A stretch of 64,000 nt of DNA, from NCBI RefSeq assembly GCF_901000735.1, contig NC_081546.1, forward strand, positions 997,001 to 1,061,000, given 5' to 3'. The position numbers and the translations under genes were made by a program. Positions within the stretch are counted from its first letter, which is position 1. Every line of letters begins with the position of its first letter. The notes under the pieces were generated by a model. It searched no databases and had not been told where the DNA came from. It saw only the letters and a program-made list of their open reading frames with translations. The stretch comes from Corylus avellana. Taxonomy: Eukaryota > Streptophyta > Magnoliopsida > Fagales > Betulaceae. Shown piece by piece: positions 29,560 to 41,654 of this stretch.

Positions 29560-32469
29560 TTTTTAAGCTCAATCCGTTAAAAGGACATGTAGAGGCTGTC
29601 TTCTAATTTTATTCAATTAATCATTAATTCCTCATGATACTTTAATTTATACCTTCATTTTAATTTGTTCAATTCGATGGGCTTGGGTCCGGCCCTCTTG
29701 GGATTAAAACACGTATAATATCCTATTATGAAATTAATGTTTCAATTTCAACTAATCCAATTACAAACTAGATAAGGCCGATACTAAATATTACATAAAT
29801 TAGAAAGAAGAAAAAAGAAAAAGAAAAAAGAAGTGAAATATCTCTTAAGAATCGTAAGGAATCCTAACCCATTAGATACAATTAGTACTGCCGTATTTTT
29901 TTCTTAACTACCGTACTTTATCTAAATAATTTGAAAAGTGCGGTATTATTAATTACAAATGGTTATTAAAATTGCAAAAATAAAAAATAAGATGATTTTC
30001 TTTTTTTTCTTAAAGTACAGGTGAATTTCATACTTCATCTCTTCCATTTTATTGCTGTGCAAATGAAACCCATGAAAGATGGAGCCTTATCATATCATTC
30101 ATGGAACATCATGATCGCTCAAGGCTCATATTAATATATATCAACAAACACATGAAAAATCTTCAATTGGGGAAGACAATTAATTACATGCACTACAGAA
30201 ATGTCAGAAATATGAGTCCTCGCTATGTGCATAGCGAGAAAGTCATCACCCATGCATGTTGTCTCGTTTGTCTCGTTGAGAATGTCAGTCTACGACGACC
30301 TAGAAAGTTGTTGGTAATAAACTATTACTCATGACTATAAAAGTCGTGCTAATTATATCATTCTATCAGTGAAGACTACGTAGTATGAATTTTATTGGCG
30401 ACAATTTTTTTTTTGGGTCTAGTACTTTTTTTTTTTTGAGGAAAAAAACCGAACTTTGTTATTAAAAATCAAGAAAGAAAGAGTACAAAGCACCCCCCCA
30501 GTACATAAGTCTTTGACTTCACTCTAAACCCCATCCTGTCTCATCTTGCGGGCTAGAATATGAGACAAGTTTCCACATCTTGTGAGATTGTCCATCTGCT
30601 AGGAATGTGTGGAGTGCAAGAGTCTGAAAAAATTCTAAAAGAACTCTCTAGGCGGTCCAACGTTTGGGCGGGTGGTGGAGGAATTTTTTAAGAGTTGCGA
30701 GGGAGTTGCGAGGAATTTTGGTCTAGTACTAACATTGGGCTAAATAGCTAAGGTTATTTTTGACTAGATTTGTAAGAAAAAATGTCAAAAAAGCTTTTCG
30801 ATTTGATTGGCTGTTATAGTCCCCGATTTAAATTTTTTTTTAAAAAAATCAATCCGATTCTCTCTACTCTTTGAGAATAGTAAAAATAAATAAAGACAAA
30901 ATTTTAAATTAAATAGTAAAAATTATGGTTAAATTCACTTTACCCCCTAAAGTTTCAGGGGTTTTTCAATTCGAACCACAATGTTAAAAATTTGCAAAGT
31001 ACCCCCCTAATGTTTCAAAAATTTTCAATTCAGACCCCTGTTACTAATTTGGACACAAATCATCTCACGTGCGTCTCACGTGGGATTTTGATGCCCTCTA
31101 TTCCAATTTTACCCTCATTAAAACCTATGAAATTAAGGGTAATTACGTAATTTCATAGGTTTTAATGAAGACAAAATTGAAATAGAGGGCATCAAAATCC
31201 CATGTGAGATACACATGGGATGATTTCCGTCCAATTAGACGGAAATTAGTAACGGAGAGTTTGAATTGAAATTTTTTGAAATATTAGGGGGTACATTGCC
31301 AATTTTAAAATATTGGGATTCGAATTGAAAAACTCTTGAAACTTTAAGGGGGTAAAGTGATTTTTCCCTAAAAATTAAGAGCTAAAAGGTAACATTTGTT
31401 GATGACTATCTATGTTTTTTGTTTTTTGTTTAGTTTTGACGATGTTACTTTTTTTCCAATTGCTCTAATTTGTAATGATTGACAGATTAGTAGGTCATCA
31501 TTGCATCATTCATTACCAAAACACTTAGTTCTAACCAAATAAAATATTAATCATATTCCATAGCAAATTCATTACCGCAAAGTCATTATCTAAACTGCAA
31601 TTTATTATTGTTCAAAACTTAATTAAGTTACACTAGACATCGATCAATGGCATTGAACTTATAATTAAATGGAAGGTTAACATTATAACTAGTAGCTAGC
31701 TAGCTAACATTAGAAAAATTGTAACATTCTAAAACACAAATAATCACCAAATTAAGGGCGTTCCTCAACACCTTGCATGCCTTCATAAGTCTCTTCATGT
31801 TGGCTGATCTTCAACTCTACTGATCACTAGTCACCAAACAGCAGAGAGGATCAACAACCGTACGGTCAGAAATTAACCACAATTACCTCCTCAACCTCTT
31901 GTCACCAAACATGCTTGCCTGATCAAAGATAATAGTACCTTAATTTGAACATCAAGTACAATATATGCATGGTACGTGGCTTATACATTGGTGGTGTTTC
32001 ATACATTGTATTAAGTAGTTATTTTATTTGTACGGTGATGTGATATAAAGGTAAAATGAGTTTCGTGTAATTTTGAAATGTTTTGGGAAAAATGTTTAAT
32101 ATTTGTTTTGAAGCCTATTATCTTGTATTTGTTCTTATTTTTTTATTTCAAAATTTTGAAAAGAAAAAAGAAAAAACTTTTGAAATTATATTTGTATAGT
32201 TCGAAAGAAAAGAAAGGAAAAATCGATAAAAAATGGTTTTCAAACATAGATAATGTTCCCTTCAATCTTAATGTAGTGTGGGACCGGCCAAGTACTATTC
32301 GCCTGTCTAGGGTTTCAGACACGGGAAACAACCCTATTTAACCACAGTCCCTTTCACCCCCCAAAGCCAAAAACCACTTTAGTTTTGTTCATGGCTCCCT
32401 TATCTCTCTCTCCATAACTCGTCTCAAACACTACTCCGTCTCTCTAAAACGTACACCAGCTGGCCAGCA
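29560..32469. other. Intergenic region between the DnaJ-like and RPW8 genes
   Basis: Divergent promoters flank this region. It holds a large foldback element at 30927-31370 and A/T-rich runs. The block 30400-30730, with poly-T at its left and the phrase gaatttt..gagttgcgagggagttgcgagg at its right, looks repetitive but I cannot classify it. No gene is supported. Confidence 0.5.
30927..31370. mobile_element. Near-perfect palindromic foldback element, about 440 bp
   Basis: The left arm (cactttaccccctaaagttt..) matches the reverse complement of the right arm (cactttacccccttaaagttt..) almost through the whole element, each arm about 215 bp. At the centre, 31115-31135 and 31148-31168 are a perfect 21-bp inverted repeat around a 12-base loop. 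No coding capacity. A transcript would form a very long hairpin. Confidence 0.85.
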
Positions 32470-32949
32470 ATGGCTGTGACGGACCTCTTCGCTAGCGAGA
32501 TGGCCACGGAGCTTCTGAAGACGCTGATAGCCATATCACTCAAGTCCTGCCTCTACAAGTCGAGCGCCAAGCAGCTCATTTCCTCCATCGAGCAGCTCCA
32601 ACCCATCATCCTCGAGATCAAGTACTCCGGCGTCGAGCTACCGGCATCCCGTCAGTCCCAGCTCGACCACCTCTCCGAGACCCTCAGGGACGGCCTTAAG
32701 CTGTCTCACAAGGTTCTCGCTTCCCCCCGCTGGAACGTCTTCAAGAACCTGCGGCTGGCGAGGAAGATGGAGAAGCTTGACAAGACCGTGTCGAGGTTCT
32801 TGTCGGGTCTGGTCCCGGTTCACGTGCTGGCCGACGTGCACCACTTGCGGTTCGAGACCGCCGAGCGGTTCGACCGGCTCGAGGGGTTGGCTCAGCGGCT
32901 TGAGCAAAAGCTTGGAGCTATGATGATCGGAGGAGGAAAAGGAGAGTAG
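32470..32949 (+). CDS. RPW8-domain protein, single domain
   Basis: Uninterrupted 159-codon frame in one exon, markedly more GC-rich than its surroundings. An N-terminal hydrophobic/amphipathic helix (residues about 8-30: MATELLKTLIAISLKSC) is followed by coiled-coil-like segments resembling the RPW8 / CC-R domain found alone in RPW8 proteins and at the N terminus of ADR1 and NRG1 helper immune receptors: IEQLQPIILEIKYSG, LSETLRDGLKLSHKV, W.VFKNLRLARKMEKLDKTV, RFLSGLVPVHVLADVHHLR. No NB-ARC or leucine-rich repeats follow in the next 5 kb, so this is a stand-alone form. Such proteins are implicated in membrane-associated defence; the role here is inferred. The C terminus is a short Gly/Lys-rich tail. 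The start at 32470 is the first ATG and agrees with domain extent. Confidence 0.82.
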   Translation: MAVTDLFASEMATELLKTLIAISLKSCLYKSSAKQLISSIEQLQPIILEIKYSGVELPASRQSQLDHLSETLRDGLKLSHKVLASPRWNVFKNLRLARKMEKLDKTVSRFLSGLVPVHVLADVHHLRFETAERFDRLEGLAQRLEQKLGAMMIGGGKGE

Positions 32950-35900
32950 TTGGTGAGCTTCGGGGTGCATGGGGTTGGACTTGGCGAGAAAATTCTTCTT
33001 TTAAACCTTCCAGTTGACCTCCTCAATGACTGTTGCCTGCTGGTTAACAATCTTCTACGTCTTATTTTTTATATGTTTCAGGGTGTACGTACTACGTAGC
33101 CATAAATGATAAATGATACCCCTATAGCACTTAAGTAAGACTGCAAGCACTGCCTGGAAATGGAGCAACATATATGATAGAGATAATTTTCTGCCATAGA
33201 AACAAGAAAAAAATATTCTATAAACTTATTTGTACGGTGTCTTTCTTATTAAGGTTTATTCTCTACCCTAATTAGTCTATGATTGTTTGTCCACTACTCA
33301 TTCTCTCTATAAATAAAGAGGTATGTATAATATATCACAATATAAAAGAGAATATATATAAGTAGCCCATTAAAAGAAAAAAAAAAAATTATTTCCCTTT
33401 CTTTTTCCAAATTAAACTCAAACTTACACTTTGAATTTTAGGGGATGTTAGAATCTTTTATATTCTACTCTATTATGTTTCCTTATTAGGTTTATTATTA
33501 TTATATATTCTAGGGTTTTTTGTGATTATTGTAATATTGTTCTACACAATTCAATATATATATTTAAGATGTAGCCCATTACGTTTCTACGCTTACACTC
33601 CTTCCTTTCTCTCCTCTTCAATATATTTAACAAAAACTTTAGTCATAATTTAGAATGCAGAAGACTCAATTGTATATTTTGTATGTGCCAATACAACAAT
33701 CTATTGATCAAAAAACTCCTGCTTAAATCCTAGCACAAGTGGTGAAGGCCAGCTTGGACTTATTGCAAATAATTTTTTGGGGCTACGCTTACAATGAAGC
33801 TGAGTCTTACCCAATCGAGGCGGGGTAGGGATGAAACCAAGATTTCTCATCTAAAGGAACTAAAGTATGAATGAGGGGTTAAACCCATATATATATATAA
33901 AACCAAGAGTGGCCGGGGTGCCTTGCACGGGTTCAGAATTTTCCCTTCAAGAGTGGTACACAAAGTGGCCTATCTTGGGGAGTTTCATCATTAAAAAAAA
34001 AAAAAAAAATCTACTAGCTCCTTATAATGTAACACATGAATAGCTCAAAAAAGTTGACAGCAAAATGTAGGGTAAAAAGTTGACCAGTTAAAGAAACCGG
34101 TTTGTGTAGAATATTACAATCTAAATGCATGGGTTGAAAGTAGCGAATTCATAAAAAAAATTCACAGAATTTATTATATTCTCAAAAAAAAAAAAAAATT
34201 ATATGCAAAAGCTAGTAGGAACTGCTAGATTATTAATATCTAATAGCCGATAAGAGCAGTAGAGATCAGTTATCTACAGATAGACTTTGGGAGGCCTTTT
34301 GGTACCTCAATTCTTGAGCTCTTTTGGAGGTAATTGGTGAAGTTTCCCATTAAAGAAAGGAGCTTGAATCCTTTGACCAATGTTCAACTGATTGCTCTGA
34401 ACAGGTCGATCGTATGCTGAAGCAAAAAATTAAGGATCTCATGAGAATATGCTGGGGAATGCTTCAAGACCGTATCACGTACACTATATATGTGGTTAAT
34501 TTTCTCACTTGCTGAGATCAATTAAGCACAAGTGAGAAAAACATGCATTAATTAATTTTCTGAATGCATGTGACACACGATAAGCTTTTTGAGTATAAAT
34601 TCAAAATTAACCAACGTACGGTCTCTCGTCTTATGTCGACCGGCCATCAATAGTCACTTAATTAGCCAGTCATGAGGTTTTTGAGTAAGTCAAGTCTCAG
34701 AACGCATCCAACATTTCACAAATGAATGCTTTTTTTTTTTTTCTTTTTTCTTTTTTCAGAAGAAAGACGAAACGAGATCTGAGAGTAGGAACGCATTGGG
34801 CAGCTTGGATCCTAGCTTCTAGATAAAAAAAGTATCATGTGGAAGTGGAACCAACAATTATGATTCGTCCCAGACTTAACGATCTGACTCATCTGAGAAT
34901 ATAAAAAAAAAAAAAAGTGTTTGAGCTTTAATTTGTGGGAGGAAGGGAAAAAAGTGTTTGCCAAACTGAGCCTAAACATTCTACGTGGGGATTGAAGTGG
35001 GAAAAGGGGAACGGGAGAAGGGAGAAACGACTGAAATGAATCCGACAGAGAGGAGCTCAAAAAGTGGAGTCGGACGCGTGCGCTACTATAGTACTATTAT
35101 GGCCGGTAATTAAGGTATCTAGCTACACACATTTTCTTGTTGGGTGTAGGCTAATTAAGGTTGTTGGACTAATTAGTCCAACTTGCTTATTCGTCAAATA
35201 AAATAATAATAATAATAATGCCATTTCAGCTTCTGTTTTTGTCTTGCAACATCTGAAAAGCAATGATCACAAAATCGCAGTATATATGGTTCTTGCTTTC
35301 TCCTCAAAGACTTTCATGTATGAAACCAAGAACAATTTGGCTTAAAATTGTAGTTAATTATGTGGAACATGAGCTTCATTATTTCTCCAGCTTGTTATGA
35401 TTATGATAAGAATGTATTTGGTACTGTGATTTTGCAAACAAAAAGCATAATTAAAGTTGAACCAAATTGCAAAAAATGTATTATTCAAGAGTTCGTTTCT
35501 TAAAAATTGTGATTTTAAATTTTGTTTTGTTGTATTTAATAATATGCATATTAATATTCTGTAAATATATTCACCATATAACAAATACACCGTTAGATTT
35601 CTAAAATTTGTTTTGTTTTGTTTGATTCCTTTTAAATATGGCTATCTAAATTTGATAAAGTTTGGTAAAGTGAATTTTTTTCCTTAAATTTAATTTTTAT
35701 TTAAGAGTCCATTGTGAACGGTCCTAATTATTAAAAGACTTGATGATAATTTTTTTTTAAAAAAGGGCACGTTGTAGCAAAGCAGTTCTGTAGATCGATG
35801 TACTAATTGAACATAATTACATGTGAACTGGTATCATATATATAGTCCAGGTTGTACATTGAATTATATTTCAATAAAATTAATATTGAGAGTGACCTTA

Positions 35901-36531
35901 ATTTCACACCATGAACGATTGCATCTGCATTATTCTCTCTTGGGAGCTAGATAAGTTTTACATTGGTGATGCCGTTTACTAGAGGGCCCGGCAAGGACCA
36001 CTTAAGTCCGGCAAAACCCGTGGTATTTGACCCCCTACATTATAGACTAGAATTAAATTCAATTTCAAGAGATTCCAATAATTTTTAATACCGTGGTATT
36101 ACCCCCTCCTGAAAAAAAAAAAAAATTAAAGGGAAAAACAAAGAAGAAAAAATGGAAAAGGACTAATTTACTTTTCCCTTTCATGTCGAATAATGGTGGC
36201 CCCCAAGTAAATTTTTAGAAGTTTCCACGAGGACTCTTAAGTACGTAATATTGTTTACATCAACCACCCAAAGCATGATGATGTCAAACCATTTACTTTT
36301 GCATCATGATATTAGGAATTGGTCCTAGTCTCTCTGTTGACCACCCCCCCCTCCCTCTTCTAAATGTATCAGCATCCCGGCAATTTAGATAAATTGTGGG
36401 GTCAGCAATTCAGGCCATCGATTTAAATCAACGGCTTAACAATAGCCAGGTCGGCAATGGTCTGATGTCGGGGATCTTGATCCAGGTAAAATGCAGTGGA
36501 TGGCCGTGCTGGTGTAGGATCATATGGGCAT

Positions 36532-36986
36532 GCAGTGGGCAGGGACAGAGCCGAGAAATTTTATGGGAGGGGCCAACCAAATTTTTTTTTTTTTTTTTTT
36601 ATTAAAAAAAATTATTTTGGTTGTTTTTTTATGAACTAAAGGCTACCGTAAGAGCCAAAAAAAGTGAGCATTTGAAAGTAAGGGCCAAAAAATGGACATT
36701 TAAAAGTAAGGATCAAAAATAAAAAAACTTAATGGGTATGGCCCAAAAAAATTAAGAATAGGAACAAAAGTTTTTATTGAATATGGCCAAAAAATCTAAA
36801 AATAGGGCCAATTATTTTTTGGAGGGGGCCAAATAACTAACCTTAAAACATTACTTTACCCTCCTTCTTCTTCTTCTTCTTTTTTTTTTTTTTTTTTTTT
36901 TTAATTTTTAATTTATTTATTTTTTCCTTATTTGGGGGGACCATGGCCTACCCCGGTCCCCTCCTCCCTCCGTCTCTGGCAGTGGG
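36532..36986. mobile_element. hAT-like non-autonomous element, copy 2, with 8-bp target-site duplication
   Basis: The element is 36540-36978 (439 bp), flanked by perfect octamers gcagtggg at 36532-36539 and 36979-36986. It starts cagggacagagcc; its right end, reverse-complemented, starts cagagacggaggg. It is colinear with the element at 17020-17445 over its whole length, with scattered substitutions and expanded T and CTT runs in this copy. Confidence 0.88.
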
Positions 36987-38367
36987 TACTCCCATATTTG
37001 GTCAAGTAGATAACTTTATTAATTCTGGTTCTAAAATTCAAAGATGTCCGTCAATAATTTAATCCCAAATCTTCAAAACCCTTGTAGAACGAAATGCCTC
37101 CCTCTTTCCTGATCTTCTTTCTTTTAGGTTCATCTATAATGTATGCATTAAGAAATGTCTTTCTAATTAGTCCACCAAAAGTGAACAAATAATTGAAGTT
37201 CATAGTGCTTAGATAAATCCAACGGATGCATCATGCTGGTGTAGGATCATATGGGCACTTGCATAGTTTTGGCAGTTCCCATGGTTGCTTTCCCTCCTCT
37301 TGGAGGGAGATCCTCTTGTTGCTGTGAACACCGGATAAAAATAATTTTGCTGTTGGGATTAAAGGTAAGAGAGTTAATATGGGTTCATTTATCTGGGCGA
37401 GTAAGTTTTATAAAAATTTTCTCACTTTTGCTATTTGAACTATTAGCAATCTGAACAACAAATTTTTAGGAATTCAAATCTTTAAACCTAACCATCAATT
37501 CTCTAGTTAACCATGCATGGACCGACACAACTCAGCCACCCTAAAAGACATTCACATGCAACTATCATTTTTCACTTCTTGAGAGGCAAACAAAATTCTT
37601 AGTTGTGCAATTTCTAGAGCCAATCAATTAACAAAGTGGGCCACTTTCCACCAAATATTTGAAAGAATTTCTAGTAATTTTACTTCCATAGTTTCAATCC
37701 TCATACGTGGCGGAATTTAATTGATGCTTAGAGACAAAATAAATTTCTTTCTCACAATGTACGTAACCTAACATAGTTGGTAGACCAAAGACTCTAGATG
37801 GTTTTATTATTCTCAATAAACCTCACCCCAATAACACCCAACTCGTACCATCGTTATCATCTTATAATTGTGAAAGAAATATGGAAGAATTGAAAATATT
37901 ATTAAAAAGTGAAGTTCAGAAAAGCATTGTCGATACAATTTTTCTTTTTTTCTTTTTTCAAATTAAGTTGAAAAAAAAAAAAAAAATTTAAATGAAGATA
38001 AAAAAAGCAAGGCAAACAAAGTTTTTCTCAAAATTCGAAGTCCTTCATCAATAAGTTATTGACCAAAGACTAGTGCAATGCAAAGAACCTAAAGACCAAG
38101 TCACAGACATAAATAAAACAGCGTATGATTCTGCAGACAATTTTGCCATTGCAAAACTACTGTTCTCATTGACAACTTAAGGGTGATTTCGACCTTTTGT
38201 CACAACCATGAACCATCCGCGCTCTAGACACGTCTCTTGTATATTGCTGTGAAACTTCTTCGATGAACCCAATTTTCGCTCTCCCTCTCTCTTCCTTAAA
38301 ACTTTTTTCCTTGCCCTTTTTATCTGCCCCAGATAGACGCTATAAACTGTGATTTCTGACAGGGAAA

Positions 38368-38398
38368 CACGTGGATGAGTTTGCCACCTTTTATATAT
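38368..38398 (+). promoter_or_regulatory. G-box and TATA box of the aspartic protease gene
   Basis: A CACGTG G-box lies at 38368-38373 and ttatatat at 38391-38398, about 160 bp upstream of the ATG at 38557. Their order and spacing suit a plant core promoter; G-boxes bind bZIP/bHLH factors. Functional use is inferred. Confidence 0.45.
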
Positions 38399-38556
38399 GT
38401 CGACAGCTTAGAAACCAGAGACTCCAGTGGACTCCCAGTACCTTCTTGTTCTGACCCTCTTTTCTCTCTCACTCCAAAGCCTTTTGAGCCTCTTGGCCAC
38501 TGATCCAAAAGTAACCAAATTTGATTGCAAACGAAGAAAGAAAGGAAGTGCCAGAG

Positions 38557-41500
38557 ATGGGTGAGAAAAGTCAGAGAATGATTGCATTGGCCGCCTTTTT
38601 CTTTCTGGGTCTGCTTGCAATTTTCCCTCCAGGCTGTTTGTCAGATGCCAACCAGCCCTCCCTGATGAATAAAAAGTCAACCCACCCCATGGGCTCTAGT
38701 CGCTTTGGCTCCTCTGTTGTTTTCCCCGTCCAAGGGAATGTTTATCCTATTGGGTATGAAGTTTGATGATTTATTGGAATCTTTGGAAGTTTTGAATGAT
38801 AATGCTGTAGCTTTGATTTATTTCTCTTGCTTAGGCATTGTCTGATTCCTTCTTCTTCTTCTTTGTTTTATTTTTATTTCTTAGATGGCTGTTTGTTTGA
38901 GTTTTGGGGATTGTGTGATTTTGTTGACTTTAATTGAATCTTTTTAGAACATTCCCTCTTCTTTCTATGTGCATAGAGTTTCTTGAAGAATTGCTAAATC
39001 CCATTGTTTCATATCGAATTGCTCTGCAATCTTCTTTTATCATTTTGCTACGGTTTTTGGATCTCTCGTTCAATTTAAGATTCCTGTTTTTTTTTGGGTT
39101 TGCATAATCTGTTGAATACTTAGCTTAATCTTTGAAGTTCTTCTCTGAATTTGATGTCATTTCCATCTGTTTGATATAATCTGTCAGCTGTTCGTTCTAA
39201 TTCCTTTGATAATATTACTATTCTGGTGGTGTTTTATGAGCTTTTGCTTTTTTCTGAGACCCCACCACCACCCCCCAAAAAAAGACACATGAGTTTTCAA
39301 CTCTCTTTACTCTTTCTATCTATCTGTCTCTTCCCCAATAAGTCTGACTTGTTTTAAAGTATCTTAGAAAATCATATTTCCACACACTTTCTCTCTCCCT
39401 GTGAGGTGATGGGGGTGCGGAAGCACTCACTGTGGGTGTAGCCTGTAGAAGGGAGTAAAAGAAGCAATTATTATGGATGTAGCAATGGTTTTACCTTTTG
39501 CCGGCTTTTCAAATGATCATTTCCTAAATTCACTTCATTTTTCTTTCAAACTTGACTTCTTGCATCGGACTTTTACTGTGCATCTCTCAAATTGGATTGG
39601 ATCATTACTTGATTTTGCATCTGTGTTTAGTTTATGATTATTGAAAAACTTATGGAATTTTCTTCTTCTTTGAATCTCACAGGTACTACTCTGTGACCGT
39701 CAACATAGGCCGTCCACCCAAGCAGTATGACCTTGATATTGATACTGGCAGTGACCTCACCTGGGTCCAATGTGATGCACCTTGTACTGGTTGCACTAAG
39801 GTTAATTTTCCTGTTGATTATGATGATTAATTCAGTCATTGGTCTAATAATTTCCTGACCTAGTGTTTGTGTTTCTGTGTGTTCTTGGGCAGCCCCCTGA
39901 TAGCCTTTATAAACCGAGCAACAATGTTGTGTACTGTGGTGACCCTGCATGTGCTGCCATGCACTCGCCGGGAAAACCCCATTGCAAGGACCCGAAGGAG
40001 CAATGCGACTATGAGGTCACATATGCTGATCAGGGTTCTTCTCTTGGTGTGCTGGTCAAGGATTACTTTCCCCTTCAGTTTACCAATGGCTCTGCCATTA
40101 CTCCCCGTTTGGCCTTTGGGTGGGTATCTGTTTCTCTTCATCAAAATGGACAACATTTGAAATTTCAATTAGGTGGTAATTTTGAAATTGATGTGAATCT
40201 GAAAGCTTTGTTTTACTTTTTTATGTTGAAATGCAAGTTGTTTAGCTGTTGGCATGGCTTGAGCTTGACATGTCTCTAATTTGTCCTTCATTTTTTCTGT
40301 TCTTCCTGTCTGCAGGTGTGGGTATGACCAAAAATATAATGGGCCACACTCTCCACCATCCATGGCCGGAGTCCTCGGCCTCGGCAATGGCAAAGCAAAC
40401 ATAGTGTCACAATTGCATGATATAGGTCTAACAAGGGATGTGGTAGGCCACTGTTTAAGTGGGCGAGGGGGAGGGTTTTTATTCTTTGGGGATGATCTTG
40501 TCCCTTCTTCAGGAATCGTATGGACGCCAATTTCTCGCAATTCTGCCGAGTAAGAACCCTCCAAGTTCTGCTCTTTCTCTTCTCATGTATCATTTTTTTC
40601 TGCAATGTATATAATCAATAATCACCTTGCCACTTTCATATAATACTTGGATCTATTTCAGGAACCACTACTCATCAGGACCAGCTGAGCTTCTTTTTGG
40701 TGGAAAGTCTACCGGCGTAAAGGGCCTCCTTGTGGTCTTTGACAGTGGAAGTTCTTACACTTACTTCAATTCCCAAGCTTATCAAACCATAGTCAATCTG
40801 GTGAGAATGAAACAAAGGAGTGCATTTTTCTACAAATTGTTCTTATATGCAAAAGAACTGACCATTCATCCATGTCTCAGATAAAAAAAGAACTAACTGG
40901 AAAGCCATTAAAAGATGCAGCAGATGACAAATCACTTTCAATCTGCTGGAAAGGCAAAAAGCCTTTCAAATCTGTTGGTGATGTCAAGAACTTCTTCAAG
41001 CCTATAGTTGTGAGCTTTACAAATGCCAAGAATGTTCAGCTGCATTTGCCACCAGAGGCTTATTTAATTGTCACGGTAAGCACTTCTACACCAAATATGT
41101 GAAATGGAAATGATTCATTTCACGGTCAATATTTTGTTTTGCTGTATTTAACGGAATATATGATGTCAAGCCATGAAATGAAAATGATTCATTTTACGGT
41201 TAATATTTTGTTTTGTTGCATTGAACGGGATATATGATGTCTAGTCATTTAAAATGTTAAGTGACATGAGAATATGTTGATCATGTAGCACATATACACC
41301 GTTAGATTCTTAAGCTTTTTCTTATTTTTCCATTTCTTTTTCATGCCATAAAAATAGTGAAGAAAACTGGCTAACAAGTTTCATTTCAGAAATATGGCAA
41401 TGTGTGCTTGGGAATTTTGAATGGCGCCGAAGTAGGACTTGGAAATCTAAACATAATTGGAGGTAAGAATTCCTGAGAGAGCAAAACCCTGTTGGATGAA

Positions 41501-41654
41501 TATTACACAAACGAATGCAATGCTACAATTTCCACTAATATTACTTTCTCGTTATTCAGACATCTCTTTGCAAGACAAAATGGTGATTTATGACAACGAA
41601 AAGCAACAGATTGGATGGACAACAGCAAATTGTGATAGGCTTCCGAAGTCCTGA
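38557..41654 (+). CDS. Nucellin-like aspartic protease (pepsin A1 family)
   Basis: Secreted or vesicular aspartyl endopeptidase. Exons: 38557-38753, 39683-39800, 39893-40119, 40316-40549, 40662-40800, 40881-41075, 41390-41462, 41560-41654; 1278 nt, in phase, 425 aa, within the usual 400-470 range. Residues about 8-30 are a hydrophobic signal peptide (IALAAFFFLGLLAIFPPGC). Both catalytic aspartates are present: Asp86 in DTGSDLTW and Asp286 in FDSGSSYTYF. Typical plant features: CDAPCTGC after the first site, the flap region CDYEVTYAD, CGYDQ and GVLGLGNGK, and the end IGWTTANCDR. No plant-specific saposin insert, so an atypical/nucellin-like member. Arabidopsis relatives At1g77480 and At1g44130 sit in the two regions matching this window (from memory). 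There is an in-frame region upstream of the ATG but no earlier ATG. Confidence 0.93.

Larger units (their letters stand above)
32950..38556. other. Intergenic region between RPW8 and aspartic protease genes
   Basis: About 5.6 kb with no supported gene. It contains the second copy of the hAT-like element (36540-36978), several A/T runs, and short TA repeats. The region 33720-33960 (with the phrase cttacccaatcgaggcgggg) has the look of an old dispersed repeat but could not be classified. The last 200 bp hold promoter-like motifs for the protease gene. Confidence 0.55.

Noticed and set aside
39860..40605. Several frames of about 100-130 codons on both strands
   Set aside because: They overlap protease exons 3 and 4 in other frames or antisense; the protease frame explains the conservation.
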